Assembly (NCBI GenBank): GCA_016780605.1
Contig: JADHLS010000460.1
Coordinates: 1-5,325, forward strand
Length of the DNA: 5,325 bases
Reading direction: 5' to 3'
Origin: Reyranella sp.
GTDB taxonomy: Bacteria > Pseudomonadota > Alphaproteobacteria > Reyranellales > Reyranellaceae
The notes under the pieces are model-generated. The model made no database searches. It saw nothing but the letters and a program-made list of their open reading frames with translations, and was not told the origin of the DNA. Positions 1 to 5,325 of this stretch are shown piece by piece. The position numbers and the translations under genes were made by a program. Every line of letters begins with the position of its first letter. The first letter of the stretch is position 1.

Positions 1-14
1 AACAACGGGACCGA

Positions 15-800
15 ATGAGAGCGCGCGGCGCGACATCCAGTATTACGGCACTTTCCGTGCAGCGCAGCCCCTCTTTGCCGAGACGGCCGCGGGCGTTCGA
101 GCAGGTCGTCGACCACATTCGCGCGCAGTTGGCGGACGGCGGCCTCAAGTCGGGTGATCGGCTGCCGGCGGAACGGACGCTCGCAGAGCAGATGCAAGTC
201 AGCCGCGGGGCCGTCCGGGAGGCTCTGCGCACACTAGAGGTGTCAGGGGTGCTCAGGTTCGAGCCGGGCGCCAGCGGCGGCGCCTATCTCCGACGCGGCA
301 ACCCCTCCGCGGTCGCCTCGTCGATCGGCGACCTGCTCATCCTTCGCGACGTCACCTTGCAAGAACTCACCGAGGCGCGGCTGTGGATCGAGATCAGCGT
401 CGTGAGATTGGCCTGTCGGCGCAGCACCGAGCGCGAACTGCGCGCCCTCGAGGAGAACATCGACCTCGCCGAGCGGCTGATGAAGGCGGGGCGTCTCGAA
501 GAGAAAGTCGCGGCCAACCTGGAGTTCCACAACGTCCTGGCGCTCGCCACCCGCAATCCCGTCCTCGTGCTCGTGATGGAGCTGCTGATCAAGCTTCTAC
601 AGCGCTTCTCGCAAGCCGTTCCGCCGGAGAGCCGCAAGATTCATATCGCCTGGCGTCGTCGTTTCTTGAGGCGACTGCGGGCGAGGGACGAGGAAGGCGC
701 CGTCGCGGTGATGCAGGAGCACCTGATGAGGGTCCATCGGCGCTACCTGAAGCACCTGCGCGAAAGCGGCGCACACACGGCTCGCGTCGACCGGAAGTAG
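15..800 (+). CDS. GntR-family transcriptional regulator, FadR/FCD subfamily
   Basis: A 261-residue cytoplasmic DNA-binding regulator. The N-terminal winged helix-turn-helix spans about residues 27-93, with the classic GntR stretch GDRLPAERTLAEQM (47-60) followed by the recognition helix SRGAVREALRTLEVSGVL (63-80) and a glycine-rich wing (85-94). An all-helical FCD effector domain follows at about 113-245. FCD domains usually bind small carboxylic acids, often through a metal held by one Asp and three His. Here H172 (in NLEFHNVLA) and H236 (in MQEHL) are in the expected places, but the usual Asp is N168 and the middle His position is Arg/Trp (213-214), so the metal site looks partial. The ATG at 15 leaves a 25-residue basic leader before the HTH; a weak GGGA lies 4 bases upstream. 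The gene lies 56 bases before the flavin monooxygenase on the same strand, so it probably controls that operon and may be co-transcribed with it. The effector is unknown. The family call is firm, the target is inferred. Confidence 0.93.
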   Translation: MRARGATSSITALSVQRSPSLPRRPRAFEQVVDHIRAQLADGGLKSGDRLPAERTLAEQMQVSRGAVREALRTLEVSGVLRFEPGASGGAYLRRGNPSAVASSIGDLLILRDVTLQELTEARLWIEISVVRLACRRSTERELRALEENIDLAERLMKAGRLEEKVAANLEFHNVLALATRNPVLVLVMELLIKLLQRFSQAVPPESRKIHIAWRRRFLRRLRARDEEGAVAVMQEHLMRVHRRYLKHLRESGAHTARVDRK

Positions 801-806
801 GGGCGG

Positions 807-842
807 CTCGATGTTCGGCTCGGCCGCGATGTTGAGCGCGGC
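807..842. repeat. Imperfect 18-base tandem repeat between regulator and monooxygenase gene
   Basis: Two adjacent 18-base units (807-824 and 825-842) match at 14 of 18 positions and share the core CGATGTT (809-815 and 827-833). They fill most of the 56-base gap between the first GntR gene and the flavin monooxygenase, just upstream of the latter's ribosome-binding site. The pair could be a tandem protein-binding site, since 18 bases is near two helical turns, or a chance product of GC-rich sequence. No clear -35/-10 pair is seen in this gap. Confidence 0.35.
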
Positions 843-856
843 AAAGGGGGAGAGAG

Positions 857-2182
857 ATGAGAGGAGCCCGCAAGCTGCATCTGGCCTACATCCTCGGCCA
901 CGATCCGGCCCATCACGTCGTCGGCGCCTGGGCGATGCCGCAATCGCTCGTTGGATACGACTACGCGCGGCCGCAGCTCTGGGAGCACATCGGCCGGACC
1001 TTGGAACGCGGGCGCTTCGATATGGTCTTCTTCGCCGATTCGTACAACCTCCACGACGTCTACCAGGGAAGACCGGATGCGGCCATCCGGTATGCCGTCC
1101 AGTATCCCAAGCACGACCCCATGCCGCTGGTTCCGATCATCACGCGAGCGACCAGCCACATCGGCGTCGCGGTCACTTCGTCGACCACGTACACGCATCC
1201 CTACTATCTCGCGCGCCTGCTGGCCACCCTCGATCATCTGAGCGAGGGCCGGGTTGGCTGGAACGTGGTCACGTCTTACGGCGCCAATGAGGCCGCCAAC
1301 TTCGGCCTTGAATCGGCGCTGACCCACGACGAGCGCTACGCGCGGGCGCACGAATACATGGAGGTCTGCTACAAGCTCTGGGACAGCTGGGACGACGACG
1401 CCATCGTCATGGATCGTACGACGGGCATGTTCGCCGATCCGTCGAAGGTTAGAAGGATCGACCACCAGGGACGCTACTTCAAGTCTCGCGGCCCGCTCAC
1501 GGTACGTCGCTCGCCGCAGGGCCGGCCCGTCATCATCCAGGCGGGCGCGTCCGGCGCCGGCCTGGCATTTGCCGCCACGCATGCCGAGGTGCACTTCGCC
1601 TCGCGCGGCTCGCTGGCGGGCATGAAGGAGCATGCCGCCAAGCTGGCGGACGCGGCGCGTGCCGTGGGCAGACAGCCCGATGCGATCCGCATTTTGTGGG
1701 CCACCTCCGCGATCGTCGCCGAGACAGAGGCCGAGGCGATCGCCCGTGAAGCCGCGATCCGCGCCGCCGTCCCACTGGAAGGTGGGTTGGCGCTGATGTC
1801 GGGCCATTTCGGATACGACTTCTCCCGGTTGCCGCTCGACGAGCCGATCCGCAACCTGGGGCTCGAAGGAACCGAGGGTGTCCAGGGCAACATGACGATG
1901 CTGCAACGCGACTACGGCGACATCTCGCTTAAGGAAGCTGCCATCATCTACGGTAACGGCATCGGCGGGCTGCGCATCGTGGGCGATGCCCGGCAGGTGG
2001 CCGACAAGCTCGAAGAAGCGATCGAGGTCGCGGGCGGCGCAGGATTCATGTTCCGGCCGGATGCCTTGCCGTCCAGCATCGACGGTCTTGTGAACCTTCT
2101 GGTGCCGGAGCTGCAGGCACGTGGGCTGCTGCGCAAGGAGTACGGCGGCCGCACGCTGCGCGACCATATAGCGGAAGACTAG
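857..2182 (+). CDS. LLM-class flavin-dependent monooxygenase, NtaA/SnaA/DszA group
   Basis: A 441-residue cytoplasmic enzyme of the bacterial-luciferase-like (TIM-barrel) superfamily. Members use reduced FMN supplied by a separate reductase and O2 to oxygenate substrates such as nitrilotriacetate, sulfones or similar heteroatom compounds. Group hallmarks are the start RKLHLAYIL (5-13), FDMVFFAD (54-61), SEGRVGWNVVTS (129-140), HDERYARAHEYMEVCYKLWDSW (157-178), PQGRPVIIQAGASGAG (220-235) and a C-terminus with LVPELQARGLL (415-425) and GGRTLRDHI (430-438). The length fits the family (about 430-460) and the gene looks intact. The ATG at 857 is preceded by a strong AAAGGGGGAGAG Shine-Dalgarno tract (844-853). 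The acyl-CoA dehydrogenase follows after only 12 bases, so the two are almost surely co-transcribed. No flavin reductase is present in the window, so the FMNH2 source must lie elsewhere. The subfamily is clear; the substrate cannot be read from the sequence. Confidence 0.93.
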   Translation: MRGARKLHLAYILGHDPAHHVVGAWAMPQSLVGYDYARPQLWEHIGRTLERGRFDMVFFADSYNLHDVYQGRPDAAIRYAVQYPKHDPMPLVPIITRATSHIGVAVTSSTTYTHPYYLARLLATLDHLSEGRVGWNVVTSYGANEAANFGLESALTHDERYARAHEYMEVCYKLWDSWDDDAIVMDRTTGMFADPSKVRRIDHQGRYFKSRGPLTVRRSPQGRPVIIQAGASGAGLAFAATHAEVHFASRGSLAGMKEHAAKLADAARAVGRQPDAIRILWATSAIVAETEAEAIAREAAIRAAVPLEGGLALMSGHFGYDFSRLPLDEPIRNLGLEGTEGVQGNMTMLQRDYGDISLKEAAIIYGNGIGGLRIVGDARQVADKLEEAIEVAGGAGFMFRPDALPSSIDGLVNLLVPELQARGLLRKEYGGRTLRDHIAED

Positions 2183-2186
2183 GGGG
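2181..2186 (+). promoter_or_regulatory. Ribosome-binding site deciding the acyl-CoA dehydrogenase start
   Basis: AGGGGG starts within the stop codon of the monooxygenase gene and lies 8 bases before the ATG at 2195, an ideal spacing. A TTG at 2189 would extend the frame by two residues, but it sits only 2 bases from this tract, so it is not the likely start. A second ATG at 2198 is possible but its spacing is 11 bases. The overlap of this site with the upstream stop codon suggests translational coupling. Confidence 0.7.
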
Positions 2187-2194
2187 AATTGGAC

Positions 2195-3325
2195 ATGATG
2201 ATCGACCGATCCGAGGAGCAGAGCGCGTTCCGGGAATCCTGCCGGCGTTTCGCCGAAGCGGAAATTGCACCGCGGGTGGCGGCAGCGGAGGCGACCGGCA
2301 AGTACCCGATCGACCTGCGGCAGGTTGCCGGCCGTATGGGCTTTCTCAGCATGTCCGCGCCGCGGCAGTACGGCGGCGCTGAGGCTGGTCTCGCGTTCCA
2401 ATGTATCGCGACTGAGGAGTTCAGCCGGGTTTGCGCCGGTCTCGCAACGGGGCTGTCCAACGGGCTCGGCATCGAGCTGATCCACCGCATCGGCGCACCC
2501 GAGCAGATCGCGTCCTACTACGTGCCGACAATCCGCGGCGAGAAATCGGGTGCCTTCGCGATGAGCGAATCCGAGGCCGGGTCGGACGTGCTCGCGATGA
2601 AGACCAAGGCCACGCGCACCAACGACGGGTGGCGCCTGTCGGGCAGCAAGATGTACATTACCGGCGCGCCGTTCAGCGACTACATGCTGGTCGCCGCTTA
2701 CACACGCCCTGACGCGCGTGCGCGCGGTGTCAGCCTTTTCCTGGTCGACAGCAGGACGCCCGGCGTTGAGATCCACAAGCTGGACAAGCTCGGCCATCGC
2801 TCAATGGAGACCGGGGCTGTGTTCTTCGACTGCACGGTGCCGGACAGCGCACTGCTCGGCGAGGAGGGCAGCGGCATGAAATATGTCATGGCGGTGCTGG
2901 AACGCGGCCGCATCACCCACGCCGCGCGCAGCCTGGGCGTGGCGCGGGCCTGCTACGAGCTGGCGCGCGAGCAGGCCCACAGCCGCCGCACTTTCGGGCA
3001 GGCGATCTTCAATCACCAGGCCATCCAGTTCATGCTGTCGCGCATGCTGGTCGAGCTGACCTCCGCCCGGCTGCACGTGCAAAATGCGGTTCAGGGCTAC
3101 GATGCCGGCCGCAAGGTCCATCTCGAAGCCTGCATGGCGAAGCTGGTGTGCAGCGAGGCCGCGGTTCACCTCGCCGACTCGGCCATGCAGATCTTCGGCG
3201 GGCAGAGCTATCTGATGGACAGCCCGATCCAGCGCTTCTTCCGCGATGCTCGGCTCTACCCCATCACCGAGGGCACCACCGAGATCCAGTTGCGTGCGAT
3301 CGCGCGCGAAGCATCGGGGGCTTAG
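2195..3325 (+). CDS. Acyl-CoA dehydrogenase
   Basis: A 376-residue FAD enzyme that would oxidise an acyl-CoA thioester to the 2,3-enoyl-CoA, passing electrons to electron-transfer flavoprotein. Domains in order are the N-terminal helical domain (about 5-115), the middle beta domain with AMSESEAGSD (122-131) and GWRLSGSKMYITGA (145-158), and the C-terminal helical domain with SRRTFGQAIFNHQAIQ (263-278), QIFGG (332-336) and TEGTTEIQ (358-365). E359 in the last motif sits where medium- and short-chain enzymes carry their catalytic base. This argues for a true dehydrogenase rather than a DszC-like flavin monooxygenase of the same fold, although those occur beside SnaA/DszA-type enzymes. The length is normal and no frame disruption is seen. 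I start at ATG 2195, not at the in-frame TTG 2189, because of the ribosome-binding site at 2181-2186. The gene is tightly linked to the monooxygenase before it and the biotin carrier after it. The acyl chain it acts on is unknown. Confidence 0.94.
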   Translation: MMIDRSEEQSAFRESCRRFAEAEIAPRVAAAEATGKYPIDLRQVAGRMGFLSMSAPRQYGGAEAGLAFQCIATEEFSRVCAGLATGLSNGLGIELIHRIGAPEQIASYYVPTIRGEKSGAFAMSESEAGSDVLAMKTKATRTNDGWRLSGSKMYITGAPFSDYMLVAAYTRPDARARGVSLFLVDSRTPGVEIHKLDKLGHRSMETGAVFFDCTVPDSALLGEEGSGMKYVMAVLERGRITHAARSLGVARACYELAREQAHSRRTFGQAIFNHQAIQFMLSRMLVELTSARLHVQNAVQGYDAGRKVHLEACMAKLVCSEAAVHLADSAMQIFGGQSYLMDSPIQRFFRDARLYPITEGTTEIQLRAIAREASGA

Positions 3326-3368
3326 GCGTGGGCCGTATCAAGGTATTGCCATAACAGCGGAGCATCAA

Positions 3369-3590
3369 ATGGCTACAGTTCGTGTCGTCTCTGAAATTGC
3401 CGGAACAGTCTGGAAGCTGGAGGCCGCCGTCGGTGCGCCGGTCACGAGGGATTCCTTGGTCGCGATCCTGGAATCGATGAAGATGGAGATTCCGGTGAGC
3501 GCACCGTGCGATGGAACGCTGAAGGAGTGGCGAGTGCTCGAAGGCGACGCCGTGAGCGAGGGGCAGCTCCTGGCGATCATCGAGGCCTGA
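3369..3590 (+). CDS. Small free-standing biotin carrier protein (biotinyl/lipoyl attachment domain)
   Basis: A 73-residue protein that is nothing but a biotinyl domain, with the ESMKMEI signature (35-41) and K38 as the predicted biotinylation site. Methionines on both sides of the lysine mark biotin rather than lipoate. The mirrored hairpin typical of the fold is visible: AGTVWKLEAAVGAPVTRDSLVAIL (11-34) and its partner half DGTLKEWRVLEGDAVSEGQLLAII (48-71). Such 70-80-residue proteins are usually annotated as acetyl-CoA carboxylase biotin carboxyl carrier subunits. Classical AccB is about twice as long, with a linker that is missing here. The ATG at 3369 has GCGGAG six bases upstream (3357-3362). 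A longer in-frame extension starting at 3246 would lie inside the acyl-CoA dehydrogenase gene and lacks support. No biotin carboxylase or carboxyltransferase gene is in the window. The role in carrying CO2 to a CoA intermediate of this operon is inferred. Confidence 0.88.
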   Translation: MATVRVVSEIAGTVWKLEAAVGAPVTRDSLVAILESMKMEIPVSAPCDGTLKEWRVLEGDAVSEGQLLAIIEA

Positions 3591-4278
3591 AGCCCGGCGT
3601 CACGGAGGCCGCCGCGGGTTTCCTCTTTTCCAATAGGGCGATCGCCGTGTCCCGCGTGTCGAGGACGAGCTGGCGGGCGGTGCGTTCGGCCTTGACAGCC
3701 CTGCCTTCCGTGATGGCCCCGACCAGCATGCGCCAGTTGGCCAGGGATCGACGGCGCCGCTCGGCCGTTGACAGGCTGAGCCTGGTGTAACGTGCGGTCT
3801 GGCGCGCGAACGACAGGACGAGATCGGCGAGCCGCGTACTGCCGGCATTGCGCACGCAGAATTCGCTGATCGCGAAGCTGGCGCGGGCGTAGAGGTCGCC
3901 TTCGTTGCGGGCAGCCTCGAGATCCCGGAGCAGGGCCGTGAGCTGGCGGCGGAGAACGGCGGACGGTGCCGCGGCGAGCCGGCGGCAGGCTAGCCCCATC
4001 AGGTAGGCGCGGATTTCGAAGACATCCCGGACCTCCTGGGTGGAAAGGGTTGTGACCCGAGCGCCGCGCTGTGGTCGGATGGTCACCAGACCTTCGCGTT
4101 CGACGATGCGCAAGGCCTCGCGTACCGTCGCCCGGCTGACGCCGAAGGCGGCCGCGAGATCGACCTCGCGCAGCCGCTTGCCTGGCTCGAACTCCCCTTC
4201 GACGATGGCGCTGCCGACCCGGGCCGCGATCTGCGCGGGCAAGGTGCTGAACAAGGAAAAGACAGAAGGGGCAGGCAT
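3577..4278 (-). CDS. GntR-family transcriptional regulator, FCD type, lacking histidine
   Basis: A 233-residue regulator. The winged HTH covers about 12-78: PAQIAARVGSAIVEGEFEPGKRLREVDLAAAFGVSRATVREALRIVEREGLV runs through 14-65, with recognition helix 48-61 and wing RPQRGARVT (68-76). An FCD-like helical domain follows at about 83-216, starting with EVRDVFEIRAYLMGLACRRLAA. The protein contains no histidine at all, so the three-His metal site of typical FCD domains is absent: the usual FH is F135-A136 and the later His positions hold Trp/Asn (181-182) and Leu/Gln (203-204). The ATG at 4278 puts the HTH at the usual distance from the N-terminus, though its ribosome-binding site is weak. An in-frame ATG at 4356 would add 26 residues but lies inside a palindrome and has no Shine-Dalgarno. 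The gene is divergent from the dioxygenase gene, its probable target, and its last 14 bases overlap the 3' end of the biotin carrier gene. Confidence 0.9.
   Translation of the reverse strand: MPAPSVFSLFSTLPAQIAARVGSAIVEGEFEPGKRLREVDLAAAFGVSRATVREALRIVEREGLVTIRPQRGARVTTLSTQEVRDVFEIRAYLMGLACRRLAAAPSAVLRRQLTALLRDLEAARNEGDLYARASFAISEFCVRNAGSTRLADLVLSFARQTARYTRLSLSTAERRRRSLANWRMLVGAITEGRAVKAERTARQLVLDTRDTAIALLEKRKPAAASVTPGFRPR
3592..3632 (+). terminator. Possible rho-independent terminator of the left operon
   Basis: Immediately after the biotin carrier stop, a GC-rich inverted repeat (CCCG 3593-3596 with CGGG 3615-3618, extended by GCG/CGC across a 2-base bulge) is followed by a pyrimidine tract containing TTTCCTCTTTT. 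It lies inside the 3' coding end of the convergent GntR gene. The stem is short and bulged and the T-run is interrupted, so termination here is plausible, not certain. Confidence 0.35.
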
Positions 4279-4345
4279 TGCCGGATGCTCTATCGGTATT
4301 GCTGACCTGCATCCAGCGGACTTTGCACACGCGTCCGCCGGCCGT

Positions 4346-4357
4346 AATGTCGACATT
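4346..4357. promoter_or_regulatory. Perfect 12-base palindrome, candidate GntR operator
   Basis: AATGTCGACATT is identical to its own reverse complement. It lies 23 bases upstream of the dioxygenase ATG and between the two divergent genes. GntR/FCD regulators bind short palindromes built on GT...AC half-sites, and the core GT-CG-AC here fits that general pattern, although the often quoted FadR-type consensus TNGTNNNACNA has a three-base centre rather than two. Binding by the adjacent regulator is an inference from position and symmetry. Confidence 0.5.
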
Positions 4358-4371
4358 CTGACAAAACGCAC

Positions 4372-4375
4372 GGAG
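4372..4375 (+). promoter_or_regulatory. Ribosome-binding site of the dioxygenase gene
   Basis: GGAG lies 5 bases before the ATG at 4381. A second GGAG (4377-4380) directly abuts the ATG and is too close to act. The site supports 4381 as the start; the encoded N-terminus MKELAFEEVVTRSAWLGRDL also looks like a complete family N-terminus. Confidence 0.6.
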
Positions 4376-4380
4376 CGGAG

Positions 4381-5325
4381 ATGAAGGAACTGGCATTCGA
4401 GGAGGTCGTCACGCGGTCCGCCTGGCTCGGCCGGGATCTCCAGGCGCGCGACGACTGGATGTATCGCCTCTCGGATGCCGAGGTTGCCGAGATCGACGCG
4501 GCGCTCCGCCATCTGCAGTCGACAGGCCGGCAGATCCCGGAAATAGGCCGCGAGCATTTCCCGTTGGGTCGTCTCGCCCGCACCTTGCGGCTGCTGCAGA
4601 CGGAGATCGAGAACGGGCTGGGGATCATGCTGGTGCGCGGCCTGCCGCGCGACCGCTACAGTGCCGAAGAGATGGGGCTGATCTACTGGGGCATCGGCGC
4701 CCACATGGGCCGTGCCGTGGCGCAGAATGCGCAGGGTGACGTCCTCGGCCACGTCCGCGATCTCGGTCGCGACCAGTATCGGGACATGCACGCGCGCGGC
4801 TACCAGACGGCCTCGTTGCTGCCCTTCCACAACGACTCCTGCGACATCGTCGGCCTGTGCTGTCTGGAGACCGCCAAGAGCGGCGGCCTTTCGTCGGTGG
4901 CAAGCTCGGTGTCGGTCTACAACGCGCTGGTCCGTTCGCGGCCCGATCTGGCGAAGGTCCTGGCCCAGCCGTTCCATGCCGACCGCCGCGGCGAGGAGTC
5001 GGAGGGTCAGAAGCCGTACTACGTCACGCCGGTCTTCATCTGGCACAAGGGCCGCATGTTCAATCGGTTCAACCGCACCTTCATCGATTCGGCTCAGCGC
5101 TTCCCCGAGGTGCCGCGGCTCTCGCCGCTGCAGATCGAGGCGCTCGATGCCGTGGCCGCGCTGTGCCGGGATCCGGCGTTCCGGCTCGACATGAAGCTCG
5201 AGCGCGGTGACATGCAGTTCGTCAACAACTACTGCGTCCTTCATTCGCGCACGGCCTACGAAGACCACGCCGAGGAATCGAGGAAGCGGCACCTGCTGCG
5301 CCTGTGGCTGCGCACTGAGGCGTTC
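4381..5325 (+). CDS. TauD/TfdA-family Fe(II)/2-oxoglutarate dioxygenase, 3' end cut by window
   Basis: The frame is open from ATG 4381 to the window edge, giving 315 residues with no stop codon. Enzymes of this family couple decarboxylation of 2-oxoglutarate to hydroxylation of a substrate, often releasing sulfite, an aldehyde or a similar leaving group. The iron ligands are visible: H150 and D152 in LLPFHNDSCDIVGL, and the distal H288 in FVNNYCVLHSRTAYEDH. R303 and R307 in RKRHLLRLWL show the RxxxR spacing of the 2-oxoglutarate-binding arginines of TauD. The first 120 residues form an N-terminal extension with SAWLGRDL and the conserved GLGIMLVRGLP (79-89), seen in longer members of about 320-350 residues, so perhaps only 10-30 residues are missing. 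It is transcribed away from the second GntR gene, which probably controls it. The substrate is unknown; taurine should not be assumed, as this differs from the roughly 280-residue TauD type. Confidence 0.9.
   Translation, partial: MKELAFEEVVTRSAWLGRDLQARDDWMYRLSDAEVAEIDAALRHLQSTGRQIPEIGREHFPLGRLARTLRLLQTEIENGLGIMLVRGLPRDRYSAEEMGLIYWGIGAHMGRAVAQNAQGDVLGHVRDLGRDQYRDMHARGYQTASLLPFHNDSCDIVGLCCLETAKSGGLSSVASSVSVYNALVRSRPDLAKVLAQPFHADRRGEESEGQKPYYVTPVFIWHKGRMFNRFNRTFIDSAQRFPEVPRLSPLQIEALDAVAALCRDPAFRLDMKLERGDMQFVNNYCVLHSRTAYEDHAEESRKRHLLRLWLRTEAF

Larger units (their letters stand above)
4279..4380. promoter_or_regulatory. Divergent promoter/operator region between regulator and dioxygenase
   Basis: This 102-base gap must carry the start signals of both divergent genes. 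For the dioxygenase the best pair I can see is TTGCAC (4323-4328), a 16-base spacer and TAATGT (4345-4350), a weak sigma-70-like match. The -10 would overlap the palindrome at 4346-4357, a position suited to repression. On the minus strand TTGTCA (4358-4363) resembles a -35, but no matching -10 is obvious. A 6-base inverted repeat, GGATGC (4283-4288) and GCATCC (4309-4314), brackets a 20-base spacer close to the regulator's start; its role is unclear. Confidence 0.45.

Noticed and set aside
383..835. 150-residue plus-strand frame overlapping the first regulator
   Set aside because: It is an Arg/Ala-rich out-of-frame product of the FCD coding sequence with no ribosome-binding site.
743..2797. 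684-residue open frame on the minus strand across the monooxygenase and dehydrogenase genes
   Set aside because: It is antisense to two well-recognised intact genes, has no family motifs, and long antisense open frames are expected from strong G/C third-position bias. It also crosses the end of the first regulator gene.
3246..3368. Longer N-terminus for the biotin carrier
   Set aside because: The extra 41 residues overlap the dehydrogenase's conserved C-terminal motif in another frame and resemble no carrier-protein linker; ATG 3369 has its own ribosome-binding site.
4283..4314. GGATGC...GCATCC inverted repeat as a riboswitch or terminator
   Set aside because: Only six paired bases with a 20-base loop and no T-tract; too weak to call a structured RNA element.
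3365..4396. 343-residue minus-strand frame overlapping the second regulator
   Set aside because: It is a frame-shifted shadow of the GntR gene, rich in Arg, Pro and Gly, with no domain pattern.
4712..5194. 160-residue plus-strand frame inside the dioxygenase gene
   Set aside because: Its composition is dominated by Arg, Ser and Thr, and the alternative frame encodes the HxD...H dioxygenase throughout, so this is a shadow.
4279..5292. Upstream extension of the minus-strand GntR frame to 571 residues
   Set aside because: The extension runs antisense through the dioxygenase gene and adds no recognisable domain; the GntR domain begins normally from ATG 4278.

Overview
The window is about two-thirds G+C by eye, with strong G/C third-position bias in every gene and long meaningless open frames antisense to them. 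This, plus the protein families present, fits a high-GC proteobacterium of soil or water type, most likely alpha (Hyphomicrobiales-like) or beta (Burkholderiales-like). The sequence alone does not fix the taxon. No rRNA, tRNA, CRISPR, insertion sequence, integrase or phage gene is visible.

The layout is a compact catabolic locus. From the left come a FadR-type GntR regulator (15-800, +), an LLM-class flavin-dependent monooxygenase of the NtaA/SnaA/DszA group (857-2182, +), an acyl-CoA dehydrogenase (2195-3325, +) and a 73-residue free-standing biotin carrier domain (3369-3590, +). These share a strand, with gaps of 56, 12 and 43 bases, and look like one operon. The operon ends by running tail to tail into a second FadR/FCD-type GntR regulator (3577-4278, -), the two genes overlapping by 14 bases. 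That regulator is divergently arranged with a TauD/TfdA-family Fe(II)/2-oxoglutarate dioxygenase (4381-5325, +), which is cut by the right edge. Their 102-base shared intergenic region holds a perfect 12-base palindrome that is the best operator candidate here.

A plausible reading, which is inference, is breakdown of an unidentified organic compound, possibly sulfur- or nitrogen-containing. The flavin monooxygenase or the dioxygenase would open or strip the substrate by oxygenation. The acyl-CoA dehydrogenase would desaturate a CoA-linked intermediate, and the biotin carrier would serve a carboxylation step whose catalytic subunits lie outside the window. The two GntR proteins would switch the two transcription units in response to pathway acids. 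The families are clear but the substrate is not. No flavin reductase, acyl-CoA ligase, carboxylase subunit or transporter lies inside the window, so the pathway as seen is incomplete.

The most useful points for a second look are the orphan biotin carrier, the second regulator (which contains no histidine and so cannot have the usual FCD metal site), the palindrome between the divergent genes, and the combination of the two oxygenase units side by side.
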